A DNA stretch of 26,195 nt from Elysia marginata (Eukaryota; Mollusca; Gastropoda; Plakobranchidae). The DNA lies in contig BMAT01003668.1 in NCBI GenBank assembly GCA_019649035.1, positions 416,490 through 442,684 on the forward strand, in the 5' to 3' direction. A model generated the notes under the pieces. The model had not been told where the DNA came from. It saw nothing but the letters and a program-made list of their open reading frames with translations, and searched no databases. This document shows positions 9,393 to 20,000 of this stretch, in pieces; within the stretch, counting starts at the first letter, position 1; each line of letters opens with the position of its first letter. Made by a program: the position numbers and the translations under genes.

Positions 9393-12300
9393 CTGTTCAG
9401 AGGTCAAAGTTAACAGATGAATGTGGCCACGTTCGTGTCAGTCTTTTCTTCCTTTTTTTCTTTTCTATGTGTTTGTCACTAGATCTTTCTGTCAATGAAT
9501 TCATTTCTTTATTTGTTTCCTTATCTTTTTCAACCTGCCATTCTTTTCGCGAGCGTGAGTGTATTGTTTCCAATATTTATCTCTATCAATAGACCTATCT
9601 GTGTATCTATCTATTTATGAATCTATCTATCGATACGTTTGAAGTTCATCTCTTATCCCAGTATAGTATCTTACTAACCAACCTTTGTAACGTTCGCGAG
9701 CTCGGGTAGCCAGCCATATTCTATCCCACTGAGAAGCTCCATCCAGCCGATACTGTACCAAATACAAGCGAACCAATGGGCAAACAGGATAAACACCAGG
9801 ATCAAGAGGACCAACATGGCCGCGCCATACTCGAGGTAGTGGTCAAGTTTTCTCACCACTCGGCCAAGTCGCAACAACCGGACTACCTTGAGAGCACTGA
9901 ACAAAGTACTGATTCCCTGTGACCAACGAAACATGAATTTGGGGACGGAAAGGAAGGGTGGTGGGAAGGTGGGGGCAAGGGATGAGGAGATGCATCAAAC
10001 TCATTAGAATTGAGCATCTTTACCTTCAAGTAAACCTGTTCTTATGTAACTACAAAATTATCAAAGGCTAGAAGATCAAAGCAAAAGAGAGAAATTAGAG
10101 ACTCATACAAGGTAAAAAAAAAACACTTCATGCATGTATAAAAATGCAGCATATTTTTTCTTTCATTTGTATGCCAAATTCATTTAAGCTAGCTCATAAA
10201 GAACAGTAATTTTAAGCCTTTGATTATAAGCCTTATCAAATGACATAGAATGAGGAACCGGCACATCATACAAACGACAAAACACGTGCATTGCTGATAC
10301 TTAGTAAATCGATTCGTATTATTTGTTGCATTCATCCTCTTTCACCTGCAAACATTTTAACCTAATCACATGTGAAACACTGATTGCTGACATAAAATAA
10401 TATGAAGCAGACATTGAATGAACACTAATTTTTGTTCTCTTTCTCGCTCGCTTTCTTTCATTGGGTTTCTATCTTTAAACGTTTAAAGCCACAATACATT
10501 TCAGAGTTGTTTTTTAATATGTGGTGGTATAATTTTCTTGAACAGTTCCCTCCTTTTATTTTTCACCAAATCTCGTTTACCTTCACCACTCACTCTCGCT
10601 GTCTTTCTTCCTCTCTCACTCTATCCATCTTGCTATTTTTTTCTCTTCTTTTTAACTTTCTTCTACCATCTCTTTTTTTTGTTTGTTGCTGTTGTCTTGT
10701 TGTTGTTGTTGTTTTCTTCTTCTTTTTCTTCTTCTTCTTCTTCTTCTTCCGCCGCCTCTTCATCTCCTTCCTCCTTCGACCATGCACATCTCTCTCTCTC
10801 TCTCTNNNNNNNNNNNNNNNNNNNNNNNNNNNNNNNNCTCTCTCTCTCTCTCTCTCTCTCTTTTCACAACTTTCAAAGCAGCATTAATTAACATCCAAAA
10901 GAGGAAGGATAATCTCACTCGTTTTGGGGATCCGGAACTTACGTCATCGACATACTGGAACGCGTTGAACACGTCATAGGGCAGGCACGATAACAGGTCG
11001 ATGACGAACCAGCTCTTGAGATAGTTCATTCTGATAATGCGAGGATCGGAGATTACCTCTCCACTCGGCCCTACAAATGTCGTGTGGAAGTTGAGCACGA
11101 TGTCCACAAAGAAGACGACATCCACCATGCTATCTATAACAAGCAGTGGCAGCTGGTCCATCGTCTTCACCTTGAACAGAAGACGAATAAAGAGTGATAC
11201 CTGTTCAAATCTCCAAGGTTGAATTACTTTGAAAACGCCTATAGAAAGGTAAAAACTGATTGTACAATAATCTTCGACTAAGACGATTAAGTAGCATTAC
11301 CTCCAAAATAATTTGGGTTGTAAAAACTAAATGTAACAAAATCTTGATTATAATTATAAAAATAGCATTATATTCAAAATGCCTTGGGGCTAAAGACTGT
11401 ATTATAATCTTCACCGATATTCAAATTGTAGAACTATCTTCAAACCACGTATGAAGGATGAATTCTTCTAATGAAACAGTCTTACCAAGACTGTCACCAA
11501 AAATTGTTTAAATATTTTCCTAACTAGTAATCACACGTTATCTTGCTTGACATGATAAAATAGACAAATAATGTAAGTCCGGGCCATGTTACAATTTTAA
11601 AAAAAAACCATACTACTGGATTCTATTAATATTGAGATGAACGGTCAAAAGTTAAGTAAGCCTCTCAAATGCGTGAAAATATCGAACGGTCTGATTTAAC
11701 AAAAGAAGAAGAATTGAAACATGTCAAGTTTAATGATATGATAGAGTGTCATATAAATCAAGTGAACATCATGTCACTGCAGTAAACTTAACACAGAGAG
11801 TTGGCTAGATTAACGGAAAAAACAGAATGTGTCAAGCGTCTCTTTCCTACTTAATTTAAGTAATGGATTTCGATGTTGCCTTCTCCGTTTGATTTATCAG
11901 TAAGAAGTAAAAATATGTTTAACCATTACACAATTGCAATTGACTTATAGCAGAGATATAACTAAAGCATTGACTTATCTTGCGTATACATGGTGTTAAT
12001 TCAAGATTCTTTGGTTATTTTATTGTGTTTTGAGACTTCCTAAAAGCCAATTTTCTCATTGATTTTTCCTTATTCTATTTTCTTAACTAACTTATTATCA
12101 TTTTTAGGAAATCAGAGTATGAAAATAAGTTACTTGAATTAAGAAATCTCCATGCTGTTTATTGCGATTCATGTGAGCAAAACTAGGGTTGTGTTTTTCT
12201 TTCAACGTTTAGAAGAACAGTGGCAAAAACTATCATAAAGTGTTGCGTAATATCAAAGAATATGAATGCTTCGGCCATCTAGCGTTTATTCTTTATTGTT

Positions 12301-13978
12301 TATTGGTGTTATATAAATCAATTAAAGAAAAGTTATTAGATCTCTTTTTTATTTTTGCGTACATCATTATTATCGTAAGAAGAAATAAATGTCTAGCACC
12401 AAGGACAATCGCCGATTAGTTTTGTCATTATTTTTATATTCAGCCTATTAGTTACGGTTGAGCACACTACAGTTCTTATCTTGAGAAAACAGGAGATTTT
12501 TTTTTCGTTTGGAGTTTTAGAGGTGATTCTCCAATAATAAGTTGGACGCGGTCCGCTAACATAAAACGCTTCTATACACACGTCCAATCTATAACTAAGC
12601 TGTCTGTTCCCTAAGAAAGACTAATAGTTTATTTACTTCCTTTCACAAGATTCGTGTTCTTTCTTTAATCTCATCTTGGTTCACGTCTTTCTCCCATAAC
12701 CTGTTAGTATATACATTCTAATTTCTCTTCTCATTTCCTTCTTTTTCGAAATTGGTTACAGAAAACTTTTCTGCATTGCCTGGTAACATGTAATTTTTGG
12801 AACTCTATTTTACTCTTTTCTTAGTGATAACGATTCTAAAATTGTTTGATTTTAGCGTCTCCCAACTTTCTTTTTTAAAGCTATTGGCCTTCTTTTTGTC
12901 TAGTAGAGGAGAGGGGCGTTGCGAGTCACTGTGGACTTGAGGTAAACCTACAATTTCAACAATCATTGCCTTGAATGCAGCATTGAGAGTCACATTGGAC
13001 TTGAGGTCAACCTATAACTTCAACCATTACCTTGAATGTAGCATTGAGAGTCACAGTGGACTTGAGTGCAACCAATAACTTCAACCATTACCTTGAATGT
13101 AGCATAGCATTGAGAGTCACATTGGACTTGAGGTCAATGTATAATTTCAATCATTACCTTGAGGGCAGCGGTGAGAGTCAGTGTGGACTTGGAGTAAACC
13201 TATAATTTCAATCATTACCTTAAAGGCAGCGTTGAGAGTGACTGTGGACTTGGAGTAAACCTATAGTTTCAATCATTACCTTGAAGGCAGCGTTGAGAGT
13301 GACTGTGGACTCGAGGTAAACCTATACTTTCAACAACCATTACCTTGAAGGCAGCGTTGTAGGGCACCATGATAGCTGTGTAGAACGTGAGAATGAGAAT
13401 CACCCAGTCCCAGATTGTCTTGAAGAGACAGTAGTGGAGAATAATGTGAGGCGGGGTCTTGGGGGCCTCCAGTCTATACTGAGGCAGCACGTCTGTGCTC
13501 AGGTTCATCATCTGGTCACGGCAAACAAAAACATAAACACATTATTATTCAACAAAGATTGTGTGCTTGGAAGCCTTGGTTTATACGTTAACAAAGTTTC
13601 TTCGCAAGTATTTTGTTTGAAGTTTCTGAAATTCTTCGAAAGGCAGAGTAGGCTACACTTTTTCAAGATTTTATCCAATCAATACCATTTCAGGTCTGGC
13701 TTTTGCATGACTTAATTATAATAAGGATGCAACATTTTCTGCTAATAAAAAGGCGTTGGGAATTAGATTTAAAAAAAAAACCTCCAGCTTTGAATTATAA
13801 GCGCAGCTTTATCATCTAAAGTGATCAAAGGTTCTGCTCAACAGATACCTGTAATAAAACAACCACATACATTCACAAAATGCATTGTCTTTTCTTCAGG
13901 AAATTCCTAAACAAACAAAAAACTTAGTGAATTTAATGGTTTTGTCTTTGAAATTACAAGGGCAAAGTTTTAGGGTTT

Positions 13979-14033
<55 letters not shown>

Positions 14034-17000
14034 CTCTATCTCTCTCAAGGCAACAATTTTTTTTTTTTGTGTCGGTTAACAATCGCCCATCCTCATGTTG
14101 ACATGGGATTTTTATTTTCTTTTGGATGCCACCTCACTTGCGTTTAACGTAATCGTTTAATTCTATTGGTTAACTTTTACATTTTTTCCGATTACGATGT
14201 TAAATGACGCAATCTACTTTGATCTCGTTTCGTTTGCATAACGAATCTTTTATATTAAAGACAAATGGCTTCATTGAAATATACCAACCCATACAATTAT
14301 GGTTATTTTTCCTGCTTTGACTTTCTGGAAATTCAAAATTATATAAATAATCTAAACGAGCAGCTTACAAATAAGGTATATTACATTACAAATATTTTTT
14401 TTTAATTGTCATATATTTTGTTGCTTTAAATATATATATATATTTGTAAGCTTTACTTAACAGTAATCTGCTTCTCAATACCAGGCCAACTTGACATCTT
14501 GTGTCCTAACGATAATAAATCGATTTGAAGATAAATGCAACTAATAACTTGACCTTAAAAAGAAAATTAAGTCGCATTTTTAAATAAATACAGACACGGG
14601 TTATTGAAGGGTTCAAAACTTGCTCGCCGAATAATACCGTCAACATGTCGAATCACAACTTTAATCTTTGTGTTTTTTTAAATCTTTCAATCATAAAAAT
14701 CGTGATCTCTTTATTGACAGTCTAGAGCAATTTAACCGTATTTAAAGTGATTAGAAGTAAAATAGCGCTCACAGACCAGTACCTAACTATAAACTGATAT
14801 CATATATCTATGTATAACCCATGTCGTAAGAGACGTGACTTTAGACAATAAACTATACTCGCAGTTTTCCTAAGCTTCTACCTGCAGCGTCACTTTACTC
14901 AATTCTTGCTTAATCAATTCGTATAATATGACACAATCACTGTCCAGTTTTAGGGTCATCAAAGATCTATCCTGGACATAACCAACCTCACACTTGTGAG
15001 TCTGCTTTTCGGTATACCGGTTTCGACATTTATTAAAGTTTTACACTTTTGATTCATTCCTCAAATAATTTCTTCCTCTTTTTATTCTGAATGTGAAAAA
15101 TTCATTATAACCCTCAAACGCTTAGTGCTTCGGTAAATTAAAAATGCAATCCATTTTGAGTAATGTACATCATTATTATAGGGTCCCGCGAGAATGGATC
15201 CCTGTGGGTTGTTCAGTACAGCTATTATTTAAGTAACTTGAACTAGAGTCAGTAACGTGGGAATCCCGTGGGCTTTACTCTGCTTGCTGGACTGATGGGC
15301 TCAATCCTCTGTAGTTTTCTAAGATAGTAAGTCTCAAAAGGGAGAAGACCGCACTACGCCGACCTTTATCTCATAAATCATAAATACAGTCCTTGCAATG
15401 CGCATCATTCTAGCTCGGGAAGCTGCTCAAGACAATTGCCGGTTGCTGTTACGACATGCACGGTTTCTGAGTTTATATTTATTGATTGGAGATAGACTTT
15501 ATAATACGTTGCAATAGGTCGGTAAATAATGTTCTCGTCACCATGCCTTCCTAGCTCTATGCTTATTATCAAAGGTTAGACATAAGTGTTGGGTCCTTCA
15601 TCTTCGTGCGAATTATATGGTTAATTGATAACGTACATTTTTCTACATAGTTAGGTGAAAACCTAAGTGAAGAGTCCAATGTTAAGATTAGTGAACATTT
15701 TATTTTGACAGGTACGTTTTTGGTAAATTGGAAATATACAAAAATTGTGACATTTCCGGTTTTCAAAGTTTGTTGTGATTGATTTTCTTCATGTGAATCT
15801 AAGAGCTAAGAATGCCTGTTGTTGATGTTGTTGTTGTTGTTTTTGTTGTTGTTGTTTTTCTATCTATCTCACATACAGCACATGGAATTGAAGAGCGGGC
15901 AAGAGGGAGAACTGAGCCTAACGCTCTGTAACAACAGTGCTAACAAATGAATATGCAAATAGAGCCGGTAAACAAAGCATAGGCCTAGTGCTTTATTGTA
16001 GGCTGTAGTTGTATGTGTGTTTGTACTTGCCGCTTTTATGTTTTGAATTTACCGGCTCTATTTCTGTGGCTATGCAGCCATGCGTATACGCTTAGCCAGC
16101 GTCGCTCGGCTCTCTTGCTCTCCAAACTTTTTGCTTACAGGAGTTTTGTTGTAAAACTAGTACGATAAGGAAATGGAGAGGGGAAGGAAAATAAATACGC
16201 GAAAATCATTTTCTCAACAACTTTCCACTAGCATGGAAAAAAGCTGAAGAGTAAGGAAAACAAAGTAGGCCTAGGTCTATATAAGATGCTCTAGCCAATT
16301 ACAGGAAATCATATTTTAAAACAGAAATCTTGAAAATATTACAGTTGGAGCATAAAGTCAAGTTGAAACTACAAAAACTATTAGAGATTGTCTTTTCAAA
16401 GCCGTAAAAAAGTTTATTTGTTTTTTGCCTATGACGGTTCGAATTTCTGCCCGTTCTTGAATTTTACATGAATACTTTTTAATGTAATTTAATGTTTGTT
16501 CTCGTTCACTCTATTAAACATATTAAGAACCAGGCTGAGTAACTCAGTTACCATTGTCTGTTTGACACACAAAAATACATTTACTCAATACAGATGTTTT
16601 CGTTGTGTCTAATTGTTTGCTGCTTAAGTTCAATGGACAGACTTGGTTAGACAGACCACAGTGTGGAAGTACATGCAATACTAATTTTGAGGGTATTCCT
16701 ATAGGGAGAAAAATGGCATCTTGAGGTTCAATTGGTAGAGCACTTAGAGTATATAACAAGAATTTTTTTAATAACACTGGTGTCTTGAAATTTTTAAGCC
16801 AGGCAGTTGCAATAATAATTCATTGATATATGGGTAAAAAAGATAATTCATGCACTATTTTGCTTTGACTGTTGGTTGTAGACAAAACAGGCACAAACAT
16901 TAGCTTTGGTCACTTATTTCACCCTACATAGGTCATATTACGGGGCAGCTATAAAGCTCTTAGCTCAAGAGCAGTCTTAATTCAATAATAAAAAACAACA

Positions 17001-20000
17001 AAAAATAACAATACGGTCAAGATAATGTACCAGACTCTTCTAAAGAATGTGTTTCAATATTCATAAACGTCATCGGGTGAGACTACTAAAAAATACCGAG
17101 CTCGAGAACAGAAGACGAATATCGATCTTCTAGAGGAAGATATGAATACCAGCAATAACAAATAAACAATGATTAGGTTTGTTTTCTTTTATGTTTGAAG
17201 GTTTAGATCTTAGGGAACAATGGTTATTTGAATAATTGAAGCAACCCACTCAAAAGAAGATCAAGAGCAATGTTTGGGAGTTTTAAAAAACAAAATTATC
17301 GTAAAAGTTATTTTTAAGAGTGAATTTATTTTTTCCAGCCGTAACTCTAACTTCTGATGTCCTTGTGTTCTCTTAGAGTTTTCTAGTGCCTTTGTAAATT
17401 AAGCCTGTTTATAGAGACTTAGAAAGCACTCAAAAGCTACCGATCCCAATATCATTAGAAAAGTTAAATACCATTATAAAACTTAGAAAACACCCAAAAG
17501 CTATCGATATCAATACCATCATAAACAAAAGGTATCAAAATTATCCAGCTGCAAAAAAGTTGGCGCAGAAGAAGAAAAGACATGAAAAGGAGAAAAAGCA
17601 TTGAGACTTTGTAAAAGCAAAATAGCATTGTGATGTGGTCAGACTCTTCATCTCTATACCAAAGCGTGTTGCGTTCAAACATTGACTGTACCCTTTCAAG
17701 TACAAGTATGAAGGATTAGACTCAAATATCACAAACGCATAAAAGTTAATTGGTAAGCATCTGCCAACTTTTAAAAGTTTATATGAAAGAAAGAGTGTCA
17801 GCCAGAACAGAAAAGATCTTGAAAGATGACACCAACCTAGTAAGGAAATATTTTGATTCTTTTTTACCCAAAAACTGAGGGTGTGCAAAGGAAATAAACG
17901 ATTAGTGAATAGCTTCTTTCTCCAAGCCATAGAGCATCTTAATGGAACTAGAATTAGGAGATAATTCTAATTGAATTTTTTGATAGAATAAAGGGCGCAT
18001 AGGATAGGGTGTTTAGAAAAAGAGGAAGGGAGAGACAGAGAGAGAGAGAGGAAGAGAGAGAGAGCAAGAGAGGGAAGTGCATGTGTGGGTGTCTGCGAGA
18101 GAAATAACATTTATGTTCACGTACTGATATTCTTTAATAGTGTACTTTATGTTCATACTGTTAGAATCTGTGCGCCTCACTAAGCACTTCTATTTTCAAT
18201 ACTTGTACTTGTGTAACTTTATAGTGACTGAATAAACCTCAATTTGAATTGAAATTGATATCTAGAGACCTTACTGCTGCATTTATTATGCTTCAGCCAG
18301 GGTGAAAAACAAAACAGACTTTGGACTTTATACATTTACAGTCATTGTGCTCTAAAGTATTTCAACAAGATGCTGTTGAATTGTGGTTTAAGCAAACAAT
18401 ATTGGTTGTAATTGGAGCACAGGGAAGCCTTTGGTACCGCACTCTTAGAGGCAAGAAGTCTTAACTTTTAAAAAAGCAATATTCCGTATTTCTGTTTTCA
18501 TCGATCCTTTACAACAGTCCAGTATTAGCGCTTTGCCTTAAGCTCTAAAGTGAGACGCTGAGGAAATTGTGGATTTTTAAATAAAAAGTTCGACATTACG
18601 AAACAAAAACTGTCTTAAAAAAGGATGCCGTTTGGTGCTTGTTAGCTGATTATTTAGGACCACAACCGTTCAAAACTTAAAATTTTAGTGCAGTGCTTAC
18701 GTTGGCCAGATGGGACGGCCTGGAACTGTCAAACTTCGTACTTGGTTGCGCGGAGGAAAACTGGAGCAACGTCGACCTGTTACGAGTAACAGACCTGGCC
18801 AACCTTGCAAACTTGCTGAGTCCTGGTGAGAAAAAAAACACAAAACTGTTATGATAGGTTCTGTGGTAACGTAAAATGACAAATAAAGGATCTGGAAAAC
18901 ATCAGTTTTACAATGTCTGGGGAAAAAGACACGCTTACAAAGTTGAGGTATTTGAAAGAAAAAAACAAACGGACACAAAGTAATCCTTTATTTACTTTGA
19001 AGAAAGGAAAATGAAATGAGAGTTTATGTCTACAGGTATAGTATAGATATAAACTTGTGTGGTGTGTTTACTACGAGACTTACAGAAGAATCTAAAAAAT
19101 GGGTGGAAAGATTTAGACTGACAGGCAAGCAGATTGAAACAGCCGCTACAAACGTATAGAGAAATAGATATACATACTTTCGTATTATTTAGCTAGCAAA
19201 GAAAAAGCGGGGAAGGTATGGAGGGAAACATAAACTTATAAAGAAAAGATATGGAGAAATAAACGGACAAAGACAGACAAACGGACAAATACAGGATGGT
19301 AGACAATCGCAGAAACAGCGACAAAAAGAAAATCAAGGAGAAACGCTGCGACCAACCTTTCCCAGCCTCATCATCAATGGGTTGCTTGAGAGCTGTGATG
19401 TCCTTGAAGGTGCACAAAAAGAGCACCACTTGGTCCTTCTCGTTCTTGATTGGGGCGGCATGTAGCAGGAGCCATAGTGGGGTGCCTGGAGAAACAAGGG
19501 TAAGGTGGTTGACCACAGTGGAAAGACATTGAAATTTGGTGTATAGACATTTCATCAGAGAACTGGAAGAAATCAAGCGCAGGGCAGACTTATTTAATTG
19601 ATTTAGAGCCGCTTAAATTTAAAATAATTACGATAGACTATACCTTTCAATTTTTTTTACCCAAAGCATCCTAATATACAGAAAAGCAAAGTTTTATATG
19701 CTTAAGTATATACAATGTATCAAATACATTTTACCAGCTACTTCATGTAAAAAAATTCGAGATTGCGCCGGGATTCTTTTACAAAAAATGTGAGAAATTA
19801 AGAGACAAGCAGGCGATTAGAGAGGCAAAGAAATTCTTCTAGTTAGTTCAGTTGCTACTGTATTAGGGTATTGGTTTTGTTAGCAATTCAAAAAGGGAGA
19901 GATGATATGCGCGCACGCCTGTGTATGTGACGGAAAAAACGGGTAAGAAAGGAAACGAAACAGTAGGTTTTTTAATCAGACAAGCTCTTTTTTTTATTTC

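Noticed and set aside
10432-10979. Several overlapping open frames (up to 151 codons) around the TTC/TC tracts
   Set aside because: They are made by pyrimidine repeats and cross the N gap. The encoded Leu/Ser/Phe and Arg/Glu runs are artefacts; the only real coding here is the start of the S2-S3 exon territory at 10943.
12805-12993. Minus-strand frame beginning MTLNAAFK, which repeats the end of the S1 exon
   Set aside because: It looks like a duplicated exon end, but it is a distal unit of the 61-bp tandem repeat with a GC donor and no good acceptor. A duplicated exon is not supported.
12916-13340. Tandem mini-exons of about 23 nt (CCACAG|...|TTCAAG|GTAATG) within each repeat unit
   Set aside because: Each unit has an AG before and a GT after the copied exon end, but the upstream stretch lacks a pyrimidine tract and 23-nt exons would shift the frame. 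Decoy donors are a simpler reading.
12916-13359. CRISPR array
   Set aside because: Units are contiguous and diverge throughout, with no constant repeat/variable spacer pattern, and the genome is eukaryotic.
17541-17930. 129-codon open frame on the minus strand in the 5.2-kb intron
   Set aside because: It is the longest low-ambiguity frame outside the exons, but it is rich in Phe/Leu/Lys as expected from AT-rich sequence, shows no domain, overlaps another frame, and is not needed to join the channel exons.
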